Shown one piece after another: positions 1 through 10,098 of a stretch of DNA of 64,000 nt. The stretch is taken from positions 1,736,001 through 1,800,000 of the forward strand of contig JAQOOI010000079.1 of the NCBI GenBank assembly GCA_028554645.1, given 5' to 3'. The stretch's first letter is position 1; every line of letters begins with the position of its first letter. Both the position numbers and the translations under genes were made by a program. Under the pieces are notes generated by a model. That model worked only from the letters and a program-made list of their open reading frames with translations, was not told the DNA's origin and made no database searches. The stretch comes from Omphalotus guepiniiformis. Lineage: Eukaryota > Basidiomycota > Agaricomycetes > Agaricales > Omphalotaceae.

Positions 1-1554
1 TTATTGTTTGCGGTAAATGACCGTTTTCTCGTTTCTCGTTTCTCGTTCATTAGTTTCAATAACCTCTCTTTCGTTAGGGTCGGTCTGTCAGCAAATTGCC
101 TATATACTACAGGCACCACAACTACCTTTTCCCGTTTTTGTTTTGTCGTTTACGATCAACGGGATAGGAATGGCGTTACAGGTATGTAACTAAGCTTTTC
201 AACCTGACTTGTGTTCTTGACGTTACCGTAAATCACAGGACGCACAATCTAATGGTTTCGTCGCAGCATTGAAAGATAATGCCGAAACGAAGATGGGGTT
301 ACTTCACGCGGCTTATGGTGAGTTGAGGAATATATATATCTGTGTTATACCGGGTGTACAGTAGATTCATACGATACAGGTGCTGGCGCTCTTTGTGCTC
401 CACTAGTGGCTACACAGTTCTCTCAACTCAGACACTGGTCGTATTACTATATCGTTTCTGTTGGCGTGGCCACGATAAACACGATAGGGCTCATCCTAGT
501 TTTTCGATTCAAGACTCAAGACGGTAGGCTGTATCAAGTGTGCACCCGTCCCTAGCAGCCTTTTCTCATATCATTGTCGTTTGACAGAGTGTCTTGCTCA
601 GATAGGTCAAGGTCCGGGAGAGAAAGGCGCCAGTGAACATAGCCAGTTTCGACAGATACTCTCACAGAAGACGCTGCACTTGTTGGCTCTGTTTATTCTC
701 ATTCTTGTTGGTGTCGAAGTAACGATAGGAGGTGAGTTTTTCAGGGTGTTTTTTTTTGTGTCTGCCTTGAACCTTGATTAATACTTTCTGTTTGAAAGGA
801 TGGATTGTGACGTATATCATTCAAGTTAGAAAGGGTGGTACGTCTTCTGGGTATATCTCAGCGGGATTCTTTGGAGGTTGTTATTCATTTCGTTGATGTA
901 TGACTGGGCATATACTAATTCATATTCATCGCCGTAGGACTAATGGTCGGTCGGGTCGCACTGCTCTGGGTCAACTCAAAAGTACGTCCGAATCAACCCA
1001 TGCCCTCGTCGTAGCTGTATAACCGAACAATCGACCCTACAGGTCGGCGAACGACGAGTTCTCTACATTTACGCTCTCCTAGCCATAGGGTAACCACCCA
1101 ATCTCCTCTCCTTTCCCCAACTCTTCTCTTCTGACCTCACACCCCCCTCTCTCTCCCAGCCTCGAACTAATAATCTGGCTCGTCCCATCCCTCATAGGCG
1201 ACGGCGTAGCAATATCCATAATCGGAATCCTCCTCGGTCCAATGTACCCAATCACAATGAACCACACAAGTCGCGTATTACCCCGATGGCTACTCACTGG
1301 ATCTATAGGTTGGATTGCTGGGTTCGGACAAGCAGGAAGTGCTGTGTTTCCGTTTTTGACGGGAGCTTTGGCGTCGGAGTTTGGTATTAGGAGTTTACAG
1401 CCGCTGTGAGTTTCTTTTTTGGGTTCGTTGGGTGTTCTTGATAGAGCTAAGATGATTTGGTTTGTGTGGGTGGGTGGTTAGGTTGGTGGCTATGATAGGG
1501 TCTATGACTGTGTTGTGGGCTTTTGTGCCTGGTGCACCGAGGAGGCATGATTAA
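1..1554 (+). CDS. MFS transporter, FucP/BSC6-like, copy A (5' end outside window)
   Basis: This is the 3' part of a multi-exon major facilitator superfamily transporter of the fungal FucP/BSC6-like type, an integral membrane permease of unknown substrate. Readable exon pieces include FPVFVLSFTINGIG, a stretch with AQSNGFVAALKDNAETKMG, then QFSQLRHWSYYYIVSVGV and LILVFRFKTQD, all typical of this family. Exon 1-12 is followed by an intron at about 13-53 (GTAAAT...TTAG). The gene ends in GAPRRHD and a TAA at 1552-1554. Every exon seen is open, so the copy looks functional. It is almost identical to the minus-strand gene at 16221-18385; the differences are scattered substitutions plus small indels in introns, for example an extra TCTCGTTT-like unit in the intron at 13-53. 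The two genes point toward each other across about 14.5 kb. Confidence 0.85.
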
Positions 1555-1610
1555 TTGACGAAGAGCGTAGGAACTAGTTTGTCGGGTCTAGTACCGGCCT
1601 GGTGTGCACT
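1..1610 (+). repeat. Inverted repeat, arm A (MFS gene copy)
   Basis: Base 1 pairs with base 17749 and the match to the reverse complement continues past the MFS stop codon. It is last recognisable near GGCCTGGTGTG at about 1600, matching the complement at about 16165. Identity is very high in exons and lower in introns and in the 3' flank. The true outer end lies to the left of the window. Confidence 0.9.
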
Positions 1611-1892
1611 AAACGTTGGTGGTATGGATGAAGTTACACTCCCGGCCTGCAAAATATCACGTCACGCAACACACAGAGAATACAATTTGGGTTCCGATTT
1701 GTATGCACACGATATCTCGCTTTTGCTGTGCATTATTTTTCTTCAGCTTATGATAAAAGGATGATGAATACAAAATGGCTGAGATAACGTGAATATTTCG
1801 AAAGCTTTTAGCTGATTTATTGCCTTTCTATTACGGAATTTTGGTTAATGAGCACAACATAGAAGTTGACAACAAAAATGTCCATGAAAATT

Positions 1893-2903
1893 TCAATATC
1901 TGTATGTATACAAAATGACTAACAAATAGATAGATATCGATAAATTGAAGAAGAATAAACAGCCAAAGATAAAGTAGAAAGAAAAAGCTTTTTTGATGGG
2001 AACCACGGCTGTTGATTCTGGGAAACAATTGTCCATGAAGGCATAGCAAACATCCGAGTTTATAGTCTCGACCACATCCTCATTCACTTCATATGTCTCC
2101 GAATCACAATCATCACCCTCCTCATTTGTTTCGTCTGTAACCGAATCATATTCATCCTCCTCACATCCTTCGTCTGTCTCCGAATCACAATCATCGTCAA
2201 ACATCCAATTTTCCTCTATCACAACAAAATCTTCCACATTCGGGCACGCCATCGCCAATTCGCTGATAACGCCGTCGCTTACCCCAGTTACTTGCAGCCT
2301 CCGAACACTCTTCATGGTTCCGGGTACTAATCCCACCGACTTCTGGCTCGACATCATCGCTTCCAATACATGCGGAGGTGTGTTCTGATGATAATTGAAC
2401 TCGAGCTCGAGGTCTGTGATCTGAGGTGGGAACCCGATGAATTTATTCCGAGTGAACAAGTCTTCCTGTAAGCAGTTGTTGTATTGGATAGAAACCCGAC
2501 GAAGTTCGGGGAGGGTGAAAGGTGAGTGAAACAACTGTTGAAAGACTGCGTAGATGGCCATCGACATTGGATGCTCCTTTGAATTATGAGGTTCAGGGTA
2601 GAGTGAGTTATTGTCGCGTTGGAATGAGATTGAACGGCAATGACTGTCCAGGAATTCTGTTCCTTGGGTAAAGTGGTTATAAAAAGGAGATTCGCCACGG
2701 AGGATTGAGAGAAAGTAAAGCGCGTAGCCTGCACTGGGAATGTGCACGTCTTTGCAGGATACACCCAGGAAGATGTTCGCCCAAGTAGTGTTAACGAGGA
2801 CGGAGGATTTCATGAACGTGGCGCGATCATGAGTAGAAAGATCTTGAGACCAAAGGTCACTGATGATTTGCTCGACAAGTTCGGCTGGTAATGAAGCAGG
2901 CAT
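1893..2903 (-). CDS. F-box-like protein with acidic tail
   Basis: This is a single open frame of 336 residues from the ATG at 2903. An upstream extension would need a GTG start. The N-terminus MPASLPAELVEQIISDLW fits the short helical F-box of basidiomycete orphan F-box proteins, which recruit substrates to SCF ubiquitin ligases. The middle part has leucine-spaced segments such as PELRRVSIQYN, ITDLELEFNY and VRRLQVTGVSDG, like the degenerate LRR region of these proteins. Residues about 235-285 form a very acidic tract in which DDDCDSETDE-like units recur. The last 30 residues are strongly hydrophobic (FYFIFGCLFFFNLSISIYLL), which is odd for an F-box protein: either a tail anchor or read-through of a lost intron or stop. 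The substrate is unknown. Confidence 0.6.
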   Translation of the reverse strand: MPASLPAELVEQIISDLWSQDLSTHDRATFMKSSVLVNTTWANIFLGVSCKDVHIPSAGYALYFLSILRGESPFYNHFTQGTEFLDSHCRSISFQRDNNSLYPEPHNSKEHPMSMAIYAVFQQLFHSPFTLPELRRVSIQYNNCLQEDLFTRNKFIGFPPQITDLELEFNYHQNTPPHVLEAMMSSQKSVGLVPGTMKSVRRLQVTGVSDGVISELAMACPNVEDFVVIEENWMFDDDCDSETDEGCEEDEYDSVTDETNEEGDDCDSETYEVNEDVVETINSDVCYAFMDNCFPESTAVVPIKKAFSFYFIFGCLFFFNLSISIYLLVILYTYRY

Positions 2904-3926
2904 TTGTATTGGAGACACTACTGTCGAATGCTTGCTGTTATATACTATCGACAGTGGCGATGCACAGACTCGGAGGGGTCAGTTTCAGCCTCTGCTTTTT
3001 GAGTCGTTGACTACAAGCGCCACAAAAGGAGGTAGGAGGATAGACAGACAGGAACAACGAGCGCGGCGAGCAAAAGATGTCGAGTTGATCTATATACCGG
3101 AACAATATATAGAGAATCACAACGGCATGCCGATTCTGCACATCTGAGCGCGTGTATGCACGTTTTCTGTCGATTCCCTATCGTCTCTAGTGGGGAATTT
3201 GGAGATTTTAGCCCCTAGAGAGAGAGAGAGAAAGGGGTCAGCGAGTCTCATCCCATGGTCTCCTTCTTCCCTGACTCACCTAATGAAACTGCGAGAGCTA
3301 TGATACCAGTTTGAGGTACCAACAACTACACAGTCAGTCCCTAGTCCATCCCAAACGTCGTAAATCTCTCCTACACTCCTCAGTCTCCTTCTGCACCCTG
3401 ATCCACTCCTGGACAATCTGTCTAACACCTGGATAAGTGAATCCCGTCCACAAGTTGCATGAGCTTCCAATAATGTTCAAGCCGTACGTCCTACGCGCGT
3501 TCCTCGCCCCGTAAATTGTTTTCTTCGTCTTTCAGTTTCTCCGGTAGGCGGTAGACAACGCATTAGATATCGGAATGGAGAACGACGTGGACCGTAGAGA
3601 GACTTATGTCATCGAGTCCTCGAGGGAGAGCTTGCTTGACGAGAGATGGCTCGATGCTGGTACATTTTACCGCCAACTTGAACAGGGTCGCGTCGACGCC
3701 ATTGAGCGCTTGGACCATGTGACCGTGCACGTGCCAATACGTAGCAATGTGACTCCGTGACATTTCCATACCAGTCCTCTGTCAGTACTGTGCGTGGCAG
3801 TGACGCCAGCACAACGCTTTTTCACTTCGACACTTTGTCGCGGTTTTGACCGCTTAACGTTCTTTCTTCTTACCCTTTCTTCCAAACTTATAGCTCTTAT
3901 AGTCGCATTCAGCCAGCTCTCACAAA
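2904..3926. other. Intergenic, F-box gene to SEC62
   Basis: About 1 kb separates two divergent genes. It contains a (GA)n run near 3220-3236. A 61-residue open frame on the plus strand at 3575-3760 starts at an ATG but has no recognisable family; it could be a leader of the SEC62 transcript or chance. No RNA gene or repeat was recognised. Confidence 0.5.
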
Positions 3927-4864
3927 ATGTCGATGGAGCAACAAGCAAAGGCACCACCGGACTTGAAGAAGGTGGCTCAGTTTTTACGGAGCGGTGGTGC
4001 AGGAATCAAAGTTCGCGTGGGTGCTTTGAATGGAAAACGAATTGACTATTTTAAAGGGAAGTTGATACATCTTTGACAAAGGTATCATTTGTACAATGAT
4101 CTGTTGTTTGTTCTATCAGGGAAGTCTGCTGTGAAAGCACTGCTGTCACCAGCGTACCAGAAACAAAAGAACTTGCCAAAAATCACAAACGAAGCTGAAG
4201 CGCAGACTGTTCTGCATGCAGTGAATGCGTTTACGTTTTTCCTTCGAGTTCAACGTGGTGGACCATCGGGGTCGTCGTCATCATCTCCAAAAAGCTTGCA
4301 GATCATCCAGGAGCAGAAATTTGCTCCTGATGAGTATTACGCGTGGTTTTATGATGGTTCGCAGTGGACGACGTATGCTGGCGGTATTTTAATGGTAGCG
4401 ATCATGTTGGGAGGCGTGATGTTCCCGTTGTGGCCGCCAACCATGCGTTTGGGCGTTTGGTATTTGAGTATGGGAATGCTCGGTCTTATTGGGTTGTTCT
4501 TCGCCATTGCAATCGTACGACTGATATTCTACGTTATCACTGTTGTCGTCGCGAGCCCTGGTATTTGGATATTCCCGCAATTGTTCGCGGATGTTGGATT
4601 TGTGAGAGCTATTCTTTTATTGGCATTGAAACACGGCTGAGCTTATATTTTCTGTTTCAGGTGGAGTCGTTCATACCGCTATGGGAGTGGGATATTCCGA
4701 AGAAGAAATCGAAGAAGAGAAAGGGAGACAAAGACAAGTCTGCGGAGAAGCACAAGAAGAATGGCGGGGCATTCATAGAGGAGGTGGAGGTGGAGGAGTC
4801 TGGGGATTCTCGACCTCAGAGTCGAAATGCGCGGCTTGAAGAGGTTGAGGACGAGGATGCATAG
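3927..4864 (+). CDS. SEC62: Sec62, ER post-translational translocation subunit
   Basis: Sec62 works with Sec63 and the Sec61 channel in post-translational protein import into the ER. The start ATG at 3927 gives MSMEQQAKAPPDLKKVAQFL, followed by the conserved LNGKRIDYFKGKSAVKALL block. Exon 2 carries EYYAWFYDGSQW and two close transmembrane segments (GGILMVAIMLGGVMFPLWPP and a second helix near MGMLGLIGLFFAIAIVRL), the family layout. Exon 2 ends at 4601 (canonical GTGAGA donor). Exon 3 runs 4661-4864 with VESFIPLWEWDIP and a Lys-rich then acidic cytosolic tail (KKKSKKRKG... EEVEVEE), as expected for ribosome and Sec63 contacts. The first intron, of 63 nt near 4057-4119, has no GT-AG solution that keeps the conserved frame; see findings. 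Confidence 0.93.
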
Positions 4865-5422
4865 ATATCTATTTTTTTGCGGGGTTTATGTATATTCTCA
4901 CATGTCTGACCCTTTCTCTCTACCAGCTGGCTGAAACCATAAAACCCATTCTGAACGAAGCTGAATGAGTGTATGTATTGGGTAGAATGGGAATTCATTG
5001 ATTGCGCGAGCAGGTCTGCTGTTAACCTCGAATGCCCTCAGAACATCTAACCGATAAAGGTACTTCGAATGTATGGGCTGACTAGCTATTTGAGACTGGA
5101 GAGATCATTATCTGTCAGCTGTCGGCCAGTTTCAACGGAATATTTTGTAACTTGACAGTGTTCCAAAACATTTCCTTCGTATTTCCGGTCAGATTCTGTC
5201 GTGGAAATTTTAAAGTGTACCTGGGGGATTGCTATTTTGGTGACCGGCTGGTAAGCTTTCGGGCGAGGCTGTAGTTTGCCCGAGCCTTGTTTGGTCAGAG
5301 ACGCCGCGGACGATTTGTGATGTCTGCCAAATTGCATCGAGAACTTTCTCATTAAAGGCATGGAAGGAAACATATAAAAGAGATGAACATCAATGTAAGT
5401 TCGCAATCATATTTCACGAATC
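4865..5422. other. Intergenic, SEC62 3' side to reductase promoter
   Basis: This 558-nt region holds the SEC62 3' end and the promoter of the reductase gene. A minus-strand open frame of about 95 residues at 5086-5373 (MFPSMPLMRKFSMQFG...) has ordinary composition, but no family was recognised and it overlaps the presumed promoter. It is kept only as a weak candidate. Confidence 0.4.
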
Positions 5423-6919
5423 ATGACATCTACTAAACAGACTGTCCTCGTATGTTTCAGGTTTTTCACTTGTACTCGTCGGAATGCTAAACTTTGAACT
5501 CTGGGATAGGTTACAGGAGCCTCAGGCTTTGTAGCTTCGCATATTGTCGCTGAGCTTCTTAGCAAAGGATACGCTGTCAAAGGGTAAGCCCAGCCTTGGC
5601 CTTGAACAACTTGAAGAGTTATCGATTGAACTTAACCCTCTTTTCTGTTCTTGCCGCTGATCGCAGAACTGTACGTCCCGCCCGACTAGAAAGCTTGACA
5701 TCCACTGTTAGCGTCAAATTCCCCGACTTCACCCCGGTGTCCATCGCTGATATCGTCAATGATGATTTATCGGATGTTTTGAAAGGTTTGTGGGGTTTTC
5801 ACCCTCGTCTGACCTGTGTATCATAACGTGAAGATTCTGATAAGAAAGTTCATTTAGGTGTTGATGCTGTCATTCATACTGCGTCCCCTCTACCTACCAA
5901 GGCATCTCCCGATAAGGTTATTGAGGTGATTATGATCTTGTACAAGCAATTCACCTCGCGCTAACTTCTTTTTTGTTTCAAGGGTGCAATTGATGGAACG
6001 GTCAATGTCATTAAACAAGCTGTTGATGCTGGTATCAAGAATATCGTTCTTACTAGTAGCTTCGCTGCTGTTTCGGACCGTGAGTGGTCTATCGAATAGT
6101 TTTTTGTCTCCGTTACACAAGTCATGGTCTTTTTTTGCAGCGGATCACAGTGCTAACTACACTGGGACCACGTTCACGGCGTCGAGTAAGTATTCTATTA
6201 CTTGTGGTAGCAGGGTCGACAATCTCATCATCCTTCTTCTAAGACTGGGGTGAAACCACTCGCGAGGAGGTCTTGAAAGAGAGCGGTAACAAGAATCCCT
6301 TCTGGACTTACTGCGCAACGAAGGCTTTAGCTGAGAAAGCTGCATGGGAATACGTAGAAAAGCACCCGGACGTAAACTTCAGCACGAGTAAGCCACTATT
6401 CTCCTTGAATTCTCATTCATATCCCCGCCCACTGATATATGCTACTACAAAGTTCTCCCTCCTTTCATCTACGGTCCATTCAGAGAAGAGTTCCCTACTC
6501 CCAAAGTCACCGACATCTCCACCGACGGATTCATCTACAGTCTTATCCGTGGCGAAGCAGGTCACGCTCTCCCAGCCCAAGGATCACCTTACTTCTGCGA
6601 CGTTCGAGATGTCGCTAAAGCTCACGTTGCGGCTCTTAGTGTTCCTCAAGTTCCTCCGAGTGGGTTGAAACGCAAGAGGTATCTCATTTCTGGAGGTGAC
6701 TTCACGTGGCAACAGGTAGCGAAATATTTAGAGGAGACTAGGCCGGAATTGAAAAGTCGTCTTGCGTCTAGTGAGGAGGTGTATGAATATCCTGGGAGGT
6801 TGAGTATTATTGATGTGGGGCCTGCCAAGAGGGATTTGGGTATAGAGTTTATAGAGTGGAAGCAGACTGTTATGGACGCCCTTGAGTCTTTGCTCAAGGC
6901 TGAGAAGACCTGGGTCTAA
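5423..6919 (+). CDS. NAD(P)-dependent epimerase/reductase, GRE2-like
   Basis: An extended short-chain dehydrogenase of the fungal GRE2/methylglyoxal reductase and dihydroflavonol-reductase-like group, a cytosolic carbonyl reductase. The start ATG at 5423 reads MTSTKQTVL, and after an intron VTGASGFVASHIVAELL gives the TGxxGxxx Rossmann loop. TVRP follows, where NADP-preferring enzymes carry the basic residue. Later exons give DAVIHTASP, NIVLTSSFAAVSD, the catalytic YCATK (YxxxK) in FWTYCATKALAEKAAW, and FIYGPFREEFPTP. The C-terminus KRKRYLISGGDFTWQQVAKYL is also family-typical. At least seven exons are needed and no disruption was seen. The substrate cannot be assigned from sequence. Confidence 0.85.
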
Positions 6920-7276
6920 ATAATATGTATAATGTTATCGTATTTAGGGTGATGGGTATAATGGAGTTGAATTTGCGGCTTGAAACGTTACAATCTTGAC
7001 ATTGTTGTTTACACCCTGCTTGCGTAATTTGTAGCTTTCTTCCATTCTTCTATTGGGTATCAGTTTTGTTGTAGAAAACTCTTCTATGTAGGAGACATGT
7101 CAAGCATGGAAACCATGTAACGAAGTAACGTTCGACTAGAACGGAGGAAAACTTCAAAAGATCGGATTTGATATCGCAAGTGTACGCCATAGGATATTCA
7201 AGATCCAGGAAATCTAAGCCTATTTCACTTTCATATCCAGTTCATATATCAAATCATCCTCCACCTTTCTCTTCCC
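6920..7276. other. Convergent 3' flank
   Basis: This 357-nt stretch lies between two convergent genes. It is AT-rich 3' flanking sequence with no gene or repeat recognised. Confidence 0.5.
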
Positions 7277-9926
7277 TCACTTACCCCTCCTCTTACTCAC
7301 ACCCGAAGACCTCGTCTTAACACCAGCCTCCTTATCACCCCCAGCCCCAGCTACACTCTTCCTCGTCCGTCCCTTCCCTTCACCCTTCCCCTTCGCACCC
7401 GCAACCCCACTAACAGGAGTACCCAAAAGCCTCGAAGACCTCCTCCTCCCTCCCGCCCCAACATCATCCCCATCCGCAGCAGACGCCAAAGAAGCTCTCG
7501 TCTTGCGCGCGCCCGTTCCAGTAGCCCTCCTACTTGAAGTGCGTAAAGGAGGCACCATATCCTCCGTCTCAGTCCCATCATCCTGTTCATTCTCAGAACC
7601 ATTATATCTCCCCTCATCCTCACCATCCTCTTCATCATAATCATCCTCTGATCCAGATAACGAAAGAGAAGGGTACATCCCACCAGGTACACTCCTCTTC
7701 AACGCAGAGGACGAAGAAGTCGACGTCGACTCGCGTTTTGAGCTCGTTTTTGGTTTCGTACGAGTTTTTGAAGATTTCGAGGTTGATTTTGATTTTGAAC
7801 TTGGTTGAGGTTCCCCGTATGACAAGCTCGATGTTGTTCTGCTCGTTTTGGTTTTTGGTTCGCCTCGCGAAGATGGGGTTGTCCTACTAGCAATTGCCTC
7901 TCCCGGCCCATCGTCGTCGTCGTCGTCATCATCATCACCATCATCAAAAGCTCCAGGAGGCCGTTTCCTACTCGACGTAGATAAATTCAAACTCGCTCCC
8001 TGCTGATTGACCGATCCAGACAACGATTTCTTCGGGAACATCGACCCGAAACTCGTCCTTGATCGAGCTTGAGAGTGATTAAGCTCAGATGAGCTCGTAT
8101 TCGCGAAAAGCGAGTAATTCAACCCTCCGCCACCACTTCCACCAAACTCGTCTAGAGTAGAATCAACATCCATCCCTTTATCTTTCTCCTCTCCTGCATC
8201 TTCATTTTCACCTTCGCCTGCATACTCATTTTTACCTTCATTAGAAACACGCCTCTTCTCCCCCGCCCGCTCGGGACTCTTGTTAGACGTAGGCTTGAAC
8301 CCAGCGGAGGAAGCCCCGAGGGTGGCAGGAGGCTTATAAAACGCGTTCTGCTTCCTTCCTGAAGTCGAGAACGGCAAAGATTGCCTCGGTGTACGTGTTT
8401 CCTTGGACTGTGCTTGCGACTGCGTCTGAGATTGGGAGAGCAGTGGCGGTGGATTAATCATCGTTACACTCCCGCTCCCAATGCCGCTCCCATTCAAACC
8501 GCCTACAACGAACCCAGTACCCGTCTGCATACCGAATGCATTAGTCGTAGCAGGCGTAGACGTAGATGCCGAGCTAGGTAAAACCGAAGGTGCACCACCA
8601 AACCTTGTCGCACTTGCACCCGGTCTGGAGGAAACCACACCCGCACCTGCTAAGGATGCACCGAGAGAGAACGAAGCGGGTACTCTGGGTGTAGCGGTGC
8701 CGGAGTGAGGTTGGGTGCTACCCGCAGTAACAGTAGTGGCTGCAGAGGGAGTATCCACCCCATTCGGTTGCGCGGGTGGCATGCCCAAGTCTTCCCAGCT
8801 CTGTGAAACAGACATTTGTACGTCCTCTCCTACTTCGCGTGTGTTTGCGTTCATACGACCCTGAGTCGATGACATAGGTACATCTCGGTCACCTTGCTCA
8901 ATCTCGTCATCTAACAGCGCGCGCTCAAACGCGGGTAACGCGGCGTAAAGGGATTGAATCATCACCGCACGGTCTTGGATCGAGTTTTTTGCTTGTGGGT
9001 GCGAAAGGAGGGCTGTCGATGCACTTTCGAATTTTCTGTGCAGAGTGATAGCTGCGGCGTAGGCACCTGTTTGAATGAGGCGGGTGCAAGAGAGGGATTG
9101 AAGGGTTGCAAGGGCAAATGCGGAAGAAGAGGAAGTGGGGGATGAGGCGTAGGTGTGTAAGGCAGATTGCTCGAAAGCCGTTAGAGGTAGGGAGAGCAAG
9201 TGGGTCAGATGGGTTATCCGTGGGGTAGCTAATGTAAATTCTTGTCAGTAATAGAAAACAATATGAAGACAACAGGCACGTAGGAGAGACACACCACTCA
9301 AATAGTTTATGAAGCAGCAATGTGCGTGTAGGGTCAGATTCAGAGAATGAGCGCTGAAACTGCCAGGCTTCGAAAAGAGATGTCGATTGTGCTAAAGAGA
9401 GCGCGTAAAGCACGCTGTCGTCCGGTTCCGTCAACAGTGGCTTTGCCGTCCTAACATATCTGACAACCAGCGCGTGCGAGTCCGGGCTGTCTATCGTAGA
9501 TATTGCTTGAAGTATCTTGGTCGCATAGTCCCTGTTTAACCTCGAGTCGGACAAAATGGAAACGGCGCGCGAAACGCTCAAACCAGCGTCCAAAAACCAG
9601 TACGCATCGGCGAGTAAAGCAAATTGGGGTGGTATGCACCGGTCGGCTTTAAATCGATTTTCTCGGCCATCCTGGTACCACTTGAGAAGAAAGTAGACGA
9701 GACAATCTCTTTTGAGTGAATCATAGGTCGAAGACGCAATGGCTGCAAGTAGACGAGAAAGAGCATCAGGGTCGTGGGGCGGGTAAAGCGTGTCGGGGTC
9801 GCGTATGCCACCTAGGCTGAGCAGTATGTCGTACAAGAGAGTGTCCCCAAGCACTGCTCGACGTCGTTCGATCTCTGAAGACGGGAAAACGGCCGCATCC
9901 AGGTCAAAGTAGCCTTCGAACTCCAT
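7277..9926 (-). CDS. ELYS-like nuclear pore complex assembly protein
   Basis: Two exons. Exon 1 is 9293-9926, starting MEFEGYFDLDAAVFP. Exon 2 is 7277-9228. Splicing joins ...KLFEW to STPRITHLTHLL with a canonical GTGTCT donor and TTAG acceptor. The first about 300 residues are an alpha-helical solenoid (DTLLYDILLSLGGI, LKRDCLVYFLLKWYQD, FALLADAYWFLDAGLS) matching the ELYS-type domain of fungal Ely5-like and metazoan ELYS/Mel-28 proteins, which help place Nup107-type scaffold complexes on chromatin and the pore. The rest is a disordered Ser/Thr/Gly-rich tail with an Asp run near the GDDDDDDDDDDG stretch, basic stretches and RTRKS/SSGVSKRRGK ends suited to DNA binding or nuclear import. Total length is about 860 residues. 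The head assignment is good; the tail function is inferred. Confidence 0.8.
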
Positions 9927-10098
9927 TTAGGTCACGTGTTCTCTTCAAAGTTCGTAACTCGTTCGTTTGGTTCTGTTATCTACAGAAGCTATTGCAGGCT
10001 ATTGCTCGTATTTGTCTCTGTTGTCCAAAGAACTTGTCATCTGACGTGGCGAACTGCTTTTCTTCCTGTGAATCTCTTTCCTGTACGTATCTAGTGTT
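9927..10098. promoter_or_regulatory. Divergent promoter, ELYS-like / SEC24, with TCACGTG
   Basis: Only 172 nt separate the two start codons. The sequence GGTCACGTGTT places a CACGTG core at 9933-9938. TCACGTG is the known site of Cbf1-type bHLH factors in fungi. Use of the site here is inferred from position. Confidence 0.55.

Noticed and set aside
5086..5373. Possible small minus-strand gene between SEC62 and the reductase
   Set aside because: No family match, no clear promoter, and it overlaps the reductase promoter; noted in the intergenic entry only.
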